From Shimia sp040370365 (GTDB lineage: Bacteria; Pseudomonadota; Alphaproteobacteria; Rhodobacterales; Rhodobacteraceae): a DNA stretch of 64,000 nucleotides. A model generated the notes under the pieces. It made no database searches, was not told the DNA's origin, and saw only the letters and a program-made list of their open reading frames with translations. Within the stretch, counting starts at the first letter, position 1, and each line of letters begins with the position of its first letter. The stretch covers positions 310,001 to 374,000 of the forward strand of contig NZ_BAABWQ010000002.1 of assembly GCF_040370365.1 (NCBI RefSeq), in the 5' to 3' direction. Position numbers and translations under genes: made by a program. Of the stretch, positions 19,145 through 28,278 are shown piece by piece.

Positions 19145-20395
19145 TCAATGCAAATTGGGCTGAGCGCCTTGCCCCTTTTCGTCGATCATGTTCCCTGTCC
19201 GGAACCGATCGAGACGATAGGCGGTGGCGGTTTCATGTGGACGGTCTGTGGCCAACAAATGTGCAAGCGCATATCCCGCCGCAGGCGTCGCTTTAAAGCC
19301 GCCATAACACCAGCCACCATTGAAATAGAGCCCATCGATATGGGTCTTATCGATAAAAGGAGACCCATCCATGGACATGTCCATAATGCCGCCCCAACTG
19401 CGCAACAAACGCACACGCCCCAGAGCTGGGATGAGAGACATGCCACTTTCGATAACGTCTTCTACCACTGGCAAATTTCCACGCTGGGCATAGCTGTTGT
19501 ACCCATCGATATCGCCGCCAAAAACCAAACCACCTTTGTCCGACTGGCTACAATAAAAATGACCCGCGCCATAGGTAATGACGCCAGAAAGAATGGGCTT
19601 CAAACCCTCTGACACAAACGCCTGCAACACATGACTTTCGATGGGCAAACGCATGCCAGCCATCGCCATCACACGACTTGAAGATCCGGCCACTGACACC
19701 GCGACTTTGCCTGCCCCAATGTATCCTCGTGAGGTTTCAACACCGTGCACTTTGCCAGCTTGGATACGGAACCCCGTGACTTCACAATTTTGGATAATGT
19801 CCACGCCGCGCATATCTGCGCCACGTGCATAGCCCCAAGCCACCGCATCATGGCGCACTGTGCCACCGCGACGATGCAACAACCCACCTTGGATCGGGAA
19901 ACGGGCACTGTCAAAATTCAAGAATGGATACAGTCTGCGCACACCCTCCATATCCAGAAGCTCCGCGTCTGACCCGTTCAAGATCATCGCGTTGCCGCGC
20001 CGCCGCGCCGCATCGCGTTGTGCATCCGTATGTACGAGGTTCAGAATGCCACGCTGACTTACCATCGCATTGTAGTTGAAGTCTTGCTCCAGACCTTCCC
20101 ACAGTTTTAGCGAAAACTCATAAAAAGGCCCGTTGCCTTCCAGCAGATAGTTAGAGCGCACAATCGTGGTGTTGCGCCCAACATTGCCGCCCCCAATCCA
20201 ACCTTTTTCCAGAACGGCAATTCTGGCGCCGCCAAATTCCTTCGCTAGATAGTAGGCCGTAGCAAGCCCGTGCCCCCCACCACCGATGATCACGTAATCA
20301 TATGCATCTTGCGGGGCTACATCTCGCCACGCAGGTGTCCAGCCTTTGTGTCCCGTGAGGGCCTCTTTGATGACCCGAAATCCACTATACCGCAT
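19145..20395 (-). CDS. soxB: Sarcosine oxidase subunit beta
   Basis: The 416-aa flavoprotein of the DAO/GlpO family has a dinucleotide-binding motif YVIIGGGGHGLATAYYLAKEFG near residue 35. A histidine in GGTVRHDAVAWGYA is in the region where covalent FMN is attached in characterised beta subunits. It carries the amine-oxidising site of the heterotetramer. ATG 20395 (MRYSGFRVIKEALTGHKGW) is the usual family start; an upstream in-frame ATG adds 11 unsupported residues. It is the first gene of the operon. Confidence 0.95.
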   Translation of the reverse strand: MRYSGFRVIKEALTGHKGWTPAWRDVAPQDAYDYVIIGGGGHGLATAYYLAKEFGGARIAVLEKGWIGGGNVGRNTTIVRSNYLLEGNGPFYEFSLKLWEGLEQDFNYNAMVSQRGILNLVHTDAQRDAARRRGNAMILNGSDAELLDMEGVRRLYPFLNFDSARFPIQGGLLHRRGGTVRHDAVAWGYARGADMRGVDIIQNCEVTGFRIQAGKVHGVETSRGYIGAGKVAVSVAGSSSRVMAMAGMRLPIESHVLQAFVSEGLKPILSGVITYGAGHFYCSQSDKGGLVFGGDIDGYNSYAQRGNLPVVEDVIESGMSLIPALGRVRLLRSWGGIMDMSMDGSPFIDKTHIDGLYFNGGWCYGGFKATPAAGYALAHLLATDRPHETATAYRLDRFRTGNMIDEKGQGAQPNLH

Positions 20396-20698
20396 GGCGT
20401 CCTCATCCATTTCGGACAAGATCATCACGATTTAATCATGTTTGAATAGCTTCAGTTCAGACGAGGATGGCGTCATTTCCGACAAATATGCGCAAGTCAG
20501 AAAAATCTAGGCTGAAGCTCACATTCGACATCCAACTGCGACCCTCTTTAAGACACTTCAAGCCTCCAAAAGTGTCGATTCATTCACGCCCGCCGGCAGA
20601 GAACGGCATCCCTCCCGCACAGCTATCGGCTGGAAAGTCAACGCGCTAAAAGGGACATGCACTTTGCTTGCCCTACATCACTCACCTCCAACACAGAA
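20396..20698. other. soxB promoter region
   Basis: About 300 bp between the start of soxB and the stop of the GntR gene, both on the minus strand, must hold the soxB promoter and possibly a terminator for the regulator. I see no convincing hairpin with a T-run and no small gene. Confidence 0.45.
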
Positions 20699-21379
20699 TT
20701 ACTCATCAAAGTATGATGTGTGTGTGGTGTAGATGGCATCAATCGTTGGTGTCAGCCGGTCAAGGTGCTTGCGTAGAATCTGATCGGCGGCCTCCACCTG
20801 GCCGCCAAATAAGGCCTGCAAAAGCATTTGATGGTCCTGATATAAAACGTCCATCGTTTCCTTGCTCGTCAGCGCCAACATACAAAGACGATCTACCTGC
20901 GCCTTATTCTCGGCAATGACTTCAAAAGCAAACGCCTGCTTGGCAGATGCACAAAGAAGTTTATGAAACTGATAGTCCAGCTTGTGGAACATACTGGCAT
21001 CTTCCGAGGAGATTGCGACAGCTTGCTCGCGAAGGTTTGCCTTCAATGCCGCGTCTACCGACTTGTCGCGAGTGTTTGCAGCACAGCGGATTACCTCCAA
21101 CTCAACGGCTGCCCGCAAAAACCTGGCATTTGAAATCAACTGTCGTGAAAACGGCCGAACGACAGTTGCGCGTTGTGGTCGTATCAACAGGAGATTGAGG
21201 TTTGCAAGTCGGGTGAAAGCTTCACGAACCGGCTGCCGCGAATAGCCAAAGGACTTAGCAATCTCTGTTTCGGAGATTTTTGTACCGGGCAGCAAATCGA
21301 GCTGAGTGATTTGGTCAAACAGCGCATCGAACACAACGTCACTGCTTGTCGTTCGATCAAATGTGCCAATTGCTGCCAT
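20699..21379 (-). CDS. GntR-family (FCD type) transcriptional regulator
   Basis: The 226-aa protein has an N-terminal winged helix-turn-helix (ISETEIAKSFGYSRQPVREAFTRLANLNLL) and a C-terminal all-helical FCD ligand-binding domain with metal-binding histidines expected in FHKLDYQFHKLL and the later HLDRLTPTID. It is divergent from the TRAP transporter operon, and matching inverted repeats lie between them, so it most likely represses the transporter / SDR / uxuA operon and responds to a sugar acid. Confidence 0.88.
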   Translation of the reverse strand: MAAIGTFDRTTSSDVVFDALFDQITQLDLLPGTKISETEIAKSFGYSRQPVREAFTRLANLNLLLIRPQRATVVRPFSRQLISNARFLRAAVELEVIRCAANTRDKSVDAALKANLREQAVAISSEDASMFHKLDYQFHKLLCASAKQAFAFEVIAENKAQVDRLCMLALTSKETMDVLYQDHQMLLQALFGGQVEAADQILRKHLDRLTPTIDAIYTTHTSYFDE

Positions 21380-21445
21380 CGTGTGCGCTTCCTACTTTTG
21401 CCCACCGACAATGTGGCACGGATAAAATCCAAAACATAGGGGTTT

Positions 21446-21549
21446 TTGGATACTAGATGACAAATTATTCTGCATTTTTATCAGCAAAAACGAAATAGGC
21501 CCTGTATCGATAATCCAATTTTTAGTTGACTAGTATCCAAGTTAGGATA
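21446..21549. promoter_or_regulatory. Candidate GntR operators between regulator and TRAP operon
   Basis: TTGGATACTAG at 21446-21456 recurs as its exact reverse complement CTAGTATCCAA at 21530-21540. The second copy is part of a compact palindrome TATCC-N6-GGATA at 21534-21549. Both lie in the 336-bp gap between the divergent GntR gene and the TRAP binding-protein gene. Two related sites 84 bp apart would suit dimer binding or looping by the adjacent regulator. That these are its sites is inferred from position and symmetry. Confidence 0.55.
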
Positions 21550-21715
21550 TTGAGTGAGGCCATGGACGGTCGGAGGAGCGTGCCGGGAGAGAATCAAACC
21601 ATCCACGAGTTGGGTGTGAGACGGTCACGCACAATGCTCCGCAAATTTCGGAAGAAATATTCGGTCCTGATGGGCTGGAGCAAACCAAGACTTGAACCTG
21701 ATCTGGGAGGATAGA

Positions 21716-22699
21716 ATGTTCAATCACACACTAAAAACCATGGCCGTGGCGGCAGTTTTGCTAAGCGGCGTTTCCGGTGCACACGCGGATGTAACGCTTC
21801 GCGGAGCCAGTATGTTCAACGAAGAGCACGCGTTTACGATAACATTGCGCGAATTCGAACGGCTGGTCGCTGAGAAATATGAGGGTGAGGTCAATTTCGA
21901 TTTGCGCTTGAATGGAGAGCTCGGCGTTGAGTCCGACTATGTCACCTACCTCAATCAAGGCGTTGCAGTCGACTACACCATTCTCGCCCCATCAAACATG
22001 GCGGTTTTCTCGGAATCAATTCCATTGATGGATATGCCATTCCTTTTCCGTGACCTTGAGCACTGGAACTCAGTACTGTCCTCTGACGCGCTCAAACCTC
22101 TTGAAGATGACCTCAGAGAAGCAGCCGGAATTGTCATCGTTGGGTATCACGGCGGCGGTGTGCGCAACCTTGCCTCTGCCGAGCCAATCACCAGCATGGA
22201 AGAACTGGCAGGACATCGAATGCGGGTTATGGGCGCCCCTATTCAGGCACAAACATTCGCAGCGGTCGGGGCCGCGCCTTCTGCCATAGCTTACAACGAA
22301 GTGTACAATGCAATTCAGACCGGAGTCATCGCCGGTTTCGAGAATGAAGCAGCGTCTATCCAGAACCTAAAGTTTTATGAAGTCGCCCCACACATCTCGC
22401 TAACGCAACACACGATCACCGTGCGACCGATCGTAATGTCTGCAAAGATCTTTGATGATCTGCCTGAAGGTCTGCAGGCCGCTATTCTGGAAGCGGGAGC
22501 AGAAGCAGGTGCGTTTGGCCGTGCCCTGGAGAGCGGGCAGGACGGCGAGAAACTTCAAGCAATGATCGAAGCTGGTCAAATTGAAGTGCATGATTTCGAA
22601 GGTCGCGAACAAATGTTGGAATTGGTCCAGCCGGTTCAAGACGCCTATGCAGCAGAGCTTGGCGCAACGGAACTGCTCCAAAACGTGCGCGGCATGTAG
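21716..22699 (+). CDS. TRAP transporter solute-binding subunit (DctP family)
   Basis: The 327-aa protein has a signal peptide (about 24 residues, ending SGAHA) and the DctP fold (EEHAFTITLREFERLV, then LAGHRMRVMGAPIQAQTFAAVGAAPSAIAYNEVYNAIQTGVIAGFENE). The conserved arginine that binds a substrate carboxylate is expected in LAGHRMRVMG. ATG 21716 follows GGGAGG. It is the first gene of a TRAP transporter, SDR and uxuA operon, which points to a hexuronate or aldonate as ligand. Confidence 0.92.
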   Translation: MFNHTLKTMAVAAVLLSGVSGAHADVTLRGASMFNEEHAFTITLREFERLVAEKYEGEVNFDLRLNGELGVESDYVTYLNQGVAVDYTILAPSNMAVFSESIPLMDMPFLFRDLEHWNSVLSSDALKPLEDDLREAAGIVIVGYHGGGVRNLASAEPITSMEELAGHRMRVMGAPIQAQTFAAVGAAPSAIAYNEVYNAIQTGVIAGFENEAASIQNLKFYEVAPHISLTQHTITVRPIVMSAKIFDDLPEGLQAAILEAGAEAGAFGRALESGQDGEKLQAMIEAGQIEVHDFEGREQMLELVQPVQDAYAAELGATELLQNVRGM

Positions 22700-22790
22700 T
22701 CGCCTTGCTGACGGTCGGCAGCGTTTGTCCCGACCGTCAGCACACGTCCAGACGCTATCGCGTGTCACACAGCGATGAAGGGCAGTTCAT

Positions 22791-23285
22791 ATGCTTGGAA
22801 TATTTCTTAATCGGTTCTGCCTTGGTCTTCGCGCGTTGCTTGGGCTGATGATGGGGCTCTTAGCGATACCTGTAGCGATGCAAGTCATCTCACGATACAC
22901 AGGCCTAATACCCACCTATCTTTGGACCGAAGAGCTAGCGACATTCCTTTTTGTCTGGATCGTCATGATCGGTTCTATTGTGGCCGTTTGGGACGGAACC
23001 CACTTCGACGTGCGGATCACCTCGGATGCGCGTTCACCATTTTTGCGGCTTATACAGAACGGAATAGTTCACCTTTCCATAATGATGTTCGGAGCTTTGT
23101 TCCTGATCTATGGCATCGACTACGCCGAGTTCGGCGGAAACCAACGGTCTGTAATGATGCGCGCGAACTTGGCCATTACCCATGTTTCTGTGCCGATTGC
23201 CGGCGGCTTTTGGCTTTTGATGGCTGGATATCGTTTGTCCGAAGACGTGGCACAATTCCTTACCCGAGAGAACAACCACTCATGA
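22791..23285 (+). CDS. TRAP transporter small membrane subunit (DctQ family)
   Basis: The 164-aa protein has four predicted membrane segments and the DctQ signature TEELATFLFVWIVMIGSIVAVWDGTHFDV. It partners the DctM-type permease, whose ATG overlaps its stop (ATGA at 23282-23285). About 90 bp separate it from the binding-protein gene. Confidence 0.92.
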   Translation: MLGIFLNRFCLGLRALLGLMMGLLAIPVAMQVISRYTGLIPTYLWTEELATFLFVWIVMIGSIVAVWDGTHFDVRITSDARSPFLRLIQNGIVHLSIMMFGALFLIYGIDYAEFGGNQRSVMMRANLAITHVSVPIAGGFWLLMAGYRLSEDVAQFLTRENNHS

Positions 23286-24592
23286 TCCTCGATACAGCCA
23301 CCGCCGCGACGATGCTGATCGCCGCGTTTTTAGTTTTGATCTTCATCCGCATACCGGTCGCCTTTGCACTGGGCCTTGCAACAGTTCCGGTGGTTTTGCT
23401 TGAACTGCGATTGACACCTTTCATCGTTTTAGACCGGATGTTCCAATCCTACAATTCGTTCATCTTGCTTGCTGTTCCCTTCTTTCTTTTGGCAGCAAAC
23501 CTAATGAATTCCGGCAAAGTCACCGACCGCCTGATCGAACTTGCGCGCGTCCTCACGGGGTGGATGCCCGGAGGGTTAGGACATGTGAATGTCGCGGTTT
23601 CGATGCTGTTTGCGGGCATATCAGGGTCTTCGACAGCGGATGCAGCCGGCATAGGAAAAATTCTAATCCCAGCTATGGAAAAAGAGGGTTACGACACAAA
23701 GTTTTCCGTCGCCATTACCGCCTGTTCCTCTGTAATGGGCGTCATTATCCCGCCGTCTATCCTGATGATCGTCTGGGGTGGCGTCATGCAGGTGTCAGTT
23801 GGTGCGCTGTTTTTAGGCGGAGCGATCCCCGGCCTGATGATTGGTCTCTCCTTGATGGCGACGGTCTACGGCTTCGCAAAGGTTCGCAACTACCCGGTCA
23901 CCGCCACGCCGAACTGGGCCGAGTTCTGGGCCGCTTGGAAAGGTGCATCACTTGCGCTGCTGACACCGATATTTGTAATTGGCGGTATCGTGGGTGGTCT
24001 TGTTACACCAACCGAAAGCGCTATTATCGCTGCCGGATACGCGCTCATCCTCGGTATGTTTGTCTATAAGACGGTGACACCAAAAGACCTTGGATACATC
24101 CTCTACGACACGGCACGTTTCGCGGCCATCTCTCTGTTCGCCATTGGTACCGCAACCGCTTTTGGATGGCTGCTATCGTTTTACGATGCGCCACGTCTTA
24201 TCGTCAGCATTCTGACCGCTTGGGAGTTCGGCCCATTTGGCACTGCATTGCTCATTGCATTACTGTTCTTGCTTTTTGGCCTGTTTATAGACGCTATCCC
24301 AACGATCATTATCTTGGGCACTGTCCTGATGCCCGTCGCTCAGGCAGGAGGTGTAGATCCGATCGCATTCGCTATTATTGGTATCGTCTCACTTGCTTTT
24401 GGCTTGGTGACGCCACCCTATGGGTTATGCCTCCTCATCTCTGCAGCCATCGGCGGCCTCAATGTTGTGAACGTATTGCGCGAAGTCGCGTTTATCCTTG
24501 CACCAATGCTGGTGATCCTCATTTTGCTAGCTGCATTTCCAGAGATAATTCTGTGGCTCCCTAAGACACTTATGCCCGGCGCGTTTCGATAA
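23282..24592 (+). CDS. TRAP transporter large permease subunit (DctM family)
   Basis: The 436-aa protein has about twelve hydrophobic segments and family motifs (GISGSSTADAAGIGKILIPAM, VMGVIIPPSILMIVWGG, VTPTESAIIAAGYAL, FGLVTPPYGLCL). ATG 23282 overlaps the DctQ stop, so a longer reading starting inside dctQ is not needed. With DctP and DctQ it forms a sodium-driven importer for an organic acid. Confidence 0.93.
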   Translation: MILDTATAATMLIAAFLVLIFIRIPVAFALGLATVPVVLLELRLTPFIVLDRMFQSYNSFILLAVPFFLLAANLMNSGKVTDRLIELARVLTGWMPGGLGHVNVAVSMLFAGISGSSTADAAGIGKILIPAMEKEGYDTKFSVAITACSSVMGVIIPPSILMIVWGGVMQVSVGALFLGGAIPGLMIGLSLMATVYGFAKVRNYPVTATPNWAEFWAAWKGASLALLTPIFVIGGIVGGLVTPTESAIIAAGYALILGMFVYKTVTPKDLGYILYDTARFAAISLFAIGTATAFGWLLSFYDAPRLIVSILTAWEFGPFGTALLIALLFLLFGLFIDAIPTIIILGTVLMPVAQAGGVDPIAFAIIGIVSLAFGLVTPPYGLCLLISAAIGGLNVVNVLREVAFILAPMLVILILLAAFPEIILWLPKTLMPGAFR

Positions 24593-24679
24593 ACGCACCC
24601 AGCAACGCGGGTTCGAAACACCACAAAATTCAACCCAACATCAACCGCGAAGCATCGGTTCGCAAAAGGAAAGACTGAC

Positions 24680-25423
24680 ATGAAACTTGCAGGTAAAACA
24701 GCAATCGTTACGGGCGGTGGACGTGACATAGGTCGCGCAGTCGCAACAAAGCTGGCCTCAGAAGGCGCCAACGTTGCGATCAACTACTTTTCCAGCTCAC
24801 AAGGCGCAGACGAAACAATTGCCACAATCGAAGCCGCAGGCGGCAAAGCCATCGCGATTCAGGGCGATTTGAACAAACAAGCGGAAGTTGACACGCTTGT
24901 CTCTCGCACTGTGGAAACCTTCGGCGGCGTTGATGTTCTCGTTAATAACGCTGGCGGTTTGATCGGCCGGAAAACCATCTCGGAAATGTCCGTTGAGCAT
25001 TGGAATGCAGTGATGAGCCTAAATCTCACCAGCACCTTTCTGATGACCAAAGCTTGCCTCACCAAGATGAATTCCGGTGCCATTGTAAATCTCGCCAGCC
25101 AAGCCGGTCGAGATGGCGGCGGACCAGGTGCCGTTGCCTATGCGACATCAAAAGGCGCAGTGATGACCTTCACCCGAGGCTTGGCCAAGGAACTTGGACC
25201 CGACATTCGCGTCAATGCACTTTGCCCGGGTATGATCGACACCGATTTCCACAACATCTTTACGCCCGATGCGGGTCGGCGTGGCTTTGAGGCAAACGCA
25301 CCATTGAAACGTCAGGGTGTTGTGGAAGATGCCGCCAATCTTGTGCTGTTCCTTGCCTGCGAAGACAGCGCCTTTATCACCGGCGCCAATATCGATCTCA
25401 ATGGAGGCATGCTGTTTTCATAA
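24680..25423 (+). CDS. SDR-family oxidoreductase
   Basis: The 247-aa protein is a classical short-chain dehydrogenase/reductase with a TGxxxGIG-type cofactor motif (TGGGRDIGRA, residues 11-20), NNAG, and the catalytic Ser-Tyr-Lys around NLASQAG...AYATSKGA. It ends in DLNGGMLFS, typical of this group. Its place between a TRAP transporter and mannonate dehydratase suggests reduction or oxidation of a sugar acid such as fructuronate/mannonate or 2-keto-3-deoxygluconate. Substrate is inferred from context only. Confidence 0.85.
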   Translation: MKLAGKTAIVTGGGRDIGRAVATKLASEGANVAINYFSSSQGADETIATIEAAGGKAIAIQGDLNKQAEVDTLVSRTVETFGGVDVLVNNAGGLIGRKTISEMSVEHWNAVMSLNLTSTFLMTKACLTKMNSGAIVNLASQAGRDGGGPGAVAYATSKGAVMTFTRGLAKELGPDIRVNALCPGMIDTDFHNIFTPDAGRRGFEANAPLKRQGVVEDAANLVLFLACEDSAFITGANIDLNGGMLFS

Positions 25424-25648
25424 GGTTTCGGAGTTCTTACTGCACAGTTTCGCGATCTTGCAACTGTCGAGCGTGTTTCGGCAAACGCAATTTGTATCGC
25501 GGTTACACTGACGCCTCCGAACGTCTTAAAAGGCGCCGCCGAGGCTAAGGCATAATCCCAAAAGAGGTCACAGGTGCCTCTTTTGAGAGTATCGAAGTCA
25601 CGTAACAGACGCTCTGATGAACAACTGGTATCGGAAAGTTATGAGATC

Positions 25649-26845
25649 ATGAAACAGACTTGGCGATGGTTCGGCCCCACGGATGCGATCTCAATTCGCG
25701 AAATAAGGGAAACTGGCGCGGCCGGGATTGTGTCCGCGCTGCACCATGTTCCGGCCGGCCAGGTTTGGCCGGTCACGGACATAGAGGCCCGACAGCGTGA
25801 GATTGAAACACCCGACGGGAATCCGTCCGGCCTGACTTGGGATGTGGTCGAAAGCCTACCCGTATCTGAGGCAATCAAGTCGAAAACCGGCCCCACTAAG
25901 CGTCATTTAGCGGCTTACAAAGAAAGCCTGCAAAATCTCGCTCAATGCGGCATTCAAACGGTGTGTTACAACTTCATGCCCGTGCTGGATTGGACCCGAA
26001 CCGACCACAGTTATCCGTTACCAAATGGCGGAAACGCTTTGCGCTTTGACCTCATTGATTTCGTCGCCTTTGATTGTTTCATTTTGTGCAGAAAAGGCGC
26101 GGTGGATGACTACGACCCCGCAATCGTAGAAACTGCGATGATGCGCTTCCAGCATCTCGACGTTTCAGAGAGCCGGAACCTGTCAGACAATATCGTTGCA
26201 GGATTGCCCGGAGCGAACGATCATTGGCAACTTGATGAGTTAAAACATCTTCTGGAGGCCTACGCGGGTATGACTCCCGAGACGCTTCGCACCAATCTCA
26301 TAGATTTCCTCACAGAAGTCATCCCGACGGCCGAAGAACTCGGGATCAGACTATGCTGTCACCCAGATGATCCACCGTTTCCATTGCTTGGCCTGCCACG
26401 TGTTATGTCCTCGATGAGCGACTACGCAAAAGTTCTGGACGCCGTGGAAAGCCCGGCAAACGGAGCGACTCTTTGTACAGGCTCGCTGGGTGTTGCCACA
26501 GACTTTGATCCAGTAGAATTCATAAAAAGGCACGGTGAACGCATCCATTTCGTGCACCTTCGCAATACAGTCCGCTCCGGAGCAAGCGACGGTGACCGCC
26601 ACAGCTTCTCCGAAGCAGAGCATTTGGAAGGGGACGTTGATATGATTGCAACAATTCGTGCCCTATTGGCGGAAGAAAGTCGACGCCGCGATCAAGGCCG
26701 ACCGGATCACGACATTCCCATGCGACCAGACCATGGTCATGCATTGCTGAGTGATTTTGACCGCCCCACGCAGCCCGGATACCCGCTCATTGGTCGACTA
26801 CGCGGCCTTGCTGAACTGCGCGGCGCAATACTTGCCTGTACTTAA
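25649..26845 (+). CDS. uxuA: Mannonate dehydratase
   Basis: The 398-aa protein has UxuA signatures: MKQTWRWFGPTDAISI at the start, CYNFMPVLDWTRTD, CCHPDDPPFPLLGLPRV, CTGSLGV, IHFVHLRN and MRPDHGHALLSDF (metal-binding His and Asp residues). It dehydrates D-mannonate to 2-keto-3-deoxygluconate in glucuronate catabolism. ATG 25649 was chosen because the family begins there. It closes the operon that starts with the TRAP transporter. Confidence 0.95.
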   Translation: MKQTWRWFGPTDAISIREIRETGAAGIVSALHHVPAGQVWPVTDIEARQREIETPDGNPSGLTWDVVESLPVSEAIKSKTGPTKRHLAAYKESLQNLAQCGIQTVCYNFMPVLDWTRTDHSYPLPNGGNALRFDLIDFVAFDCFILCRKGAVDDYDPAIVETAMMRFQHLDVSESRNLSDNIVAGLPGANDHWQLDELKHLLEAYAGMTPETLRTNLIDFLTEVIPTAEELGIRLCCHPDDPPFPLLGLPRVMSSMSDYAKVLDAVESPANGATLCTGSLGVATDFDPVEFIKRHGERIHFVHLRNTVRSGASDGDRHSFSEAEHLEGDVDMIATIRALLAEESRRRDQGRPDHDIPMRPDHGHALLSDFDRPTQPGYPLIGRLRGLAELRGAILACT

Positions 26846-27044
26846 ACACGCCAAGAGCGACACCTCAGGAACCGCACTTAAACCTGACTGGCTGACGTCA
26901 AAGCCAACAACTCAAGTTTGGGCCATTCTAAGAGAAAGCACTTCACGCAGGTCATGCCCAGCTGGGGAGATGCCGAAAGGTTCGGCGCGACCTGAAGTGA
27001 GGAAGCCACGCGAGCCAAGGCGGTTGGGAAACGAACGACGACAC

Positions 27045-27521
27045 CTACGCCTCAAGCTCTTTTAGGAACGTGCGGAATGCTTTTCGGGCAGAGCCAGGGT
27101 GGCGCACTTTCTTGGCAGCCTCGAGGTTTGACAAGTCGTCGCCGACGACGATCAATCCAACCATGCCCATGTCATAGTGGGGCAAGCATATATAACCGTA
27201 AATGCCTGGCACGGTGAATTCGACAGTCACTTCCTCATCGATCGCACCATTCCATCCTTCTGCACCTTCAGGGATCATGCCACGCTTAGAGGCTGCATTA
27301 TGACCCGTGTCGGTTGGGATGAATGTAACACTATCCCCAAGCGCGACCCGCAAAATTGCGGGCTCAAACACATTGGGCGTATTGGCATCACTGCAAGCTG
27401 CGTTGAGCATCAGTATGCTATGTTTGTTTTCCTCTAAAACTGTCGGCAAAGGGCAGGCCCAAACCGCAGAGGACGCGCCAAGCGCGGTCATGGATAGTAA
27501 GAACTTACGACGCGTAGGCAT
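27045..27521 (-). CDS. Pseudoazurin/plastocyanin-like blue copper protein
   Basis: The 158-aa protein has a twin-arginine-like signal (MPTRRKFLLSMTALGASSAVWA) and a cupredoxin domain. The copper ligands are visible as His in GHNAAS and the Cys/His/Met set of YICLPHYDMGMVG near the C terminus. It would shuttle electrons in the periplasm. ATG 27521 overlaps the ABC ATPase gene by 17 bp, placing it last in the iron-transport operon, an unusual partner for such a system. An N-terminal extension in the same frame (to 27644) lies inside the ATPase gene and is not believed. Confidence 0.85.
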   Translation of the reverse strand: MPTRRKFLLSMTALGASSAVWACPLPTVLEENKHSILMLNAACSDANTPNVFEPAILRVALGDSVTFIPTDTGHNAASKRGMIPEGAEGWNGAIDEEVTVEFTVPGIYGYICLPHYDMGMVGLIVVGDDLSNLEAAKKVRHPGSARKAFRTFLKELEA

Positions 27522-28278
27522 GAACAATAAGGTCCTTTCGAGGCCCAGTAGAGATTGCGACATCAACACCGTAGGTTTCGGAAATGGCAGCGGATCGCAG
27601 GACTGTCTCAGGCGTGCCTTGCGCCAAAATTCTGCCTTTCCCAAGCAGGATCAAATGGTCTGCAAAACGCGCCGCGAGGTTAAGATCGTGCAGTGCTACG
27701 AGCCCGATTGCATCGCGATCAGCCATTGCGCGCTTGATCCGACCAAGCACCTCAAGCTGGTGTCGCAAATCTAGCGCAGAAGTTGGTTCATCAAACAAAT
27801 AGACGTCCGATCTACGGATCAGCGCCTGCGCAGCAGACACCATTTGCGACTGTCCGCCAGAGAGTTCGCTCACATAGGCTTCGGCCAAATGACCAATTCC
27901 AGCAGAATGCAAAGTCAAGCTAACCGTACGTATATCCTCCTCGGAGACGCGCCACCCCTTTAGCTGTTTATGCGCCATCATCACTACGTCAAAAACGGTC
28001 AATGCGGCATTGGCAGCGAAGTATTGCGGCATAAAGCAGATGCGTTTTAGCCGCTCGCGCATAGGCAGCGTATCAAGGTCAATGTCGCCCAGAGTGATTG
28101 TACCTGAACGCGGCTTGGTCAGGCCAGAAATCAACCGAAAAAGCGTCGACTTACCAGCAGCGTTAGGGCCGATCAACGCCGTGACCTGACCTGACTTTAG
28201 GCCATCAAACCCGACACCGCGCAATACTGGCTGCGCGCCGTACGAAAATTCAAGATCGGTCGCAGACAGAATACTCAT
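27505..28278 (-). CDS. ABC transporter ATP-binding protein (FecE/FepC type)
   Basis: The 257-aa ATPase has Walker A GPNAAGKST, signature LSGGQ, Walker B VYLFDEPTSALD and the switch histidine in VALHDLN. It belongs to the group that powers import of ferric siderophores, haem or cobalamin. ATG 28278 overlaps the permease stop (ATGA). Order on the minus strand is binding protein, permease, ATPase, pseudoazurin. Confidence 0.92.
   Translation of the reverse strand: MSILSATDLEFSYGAQPVLRGVGFDGLKSGQVTALIGPNAAGKSTLFRLISGLTKPRSGTITLGDIDLDTLPMRERLKRICFMPQYFAANAALTVFDVVMMAHKQLKGWRVSEEDIRTVSLTLHSAGIGHLAEAYVSELSGGQSQMVSAAQALIRRSDVYLFDEPTSALDLRHQLEVLGRIKRAMADRDAIGLVALHDLNLAARFADHLILLGKGRILAQGTPETVLRSAAISETYGVDVAISTGPRKDLIVHAYAS

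Noticed and set aside
26751..27065. 104-aa frame between uxuA and the pseudoazurin gene
   Set aside because: It starts inside uxuA in another frame, has no ribosome site and low-complexity basic content.
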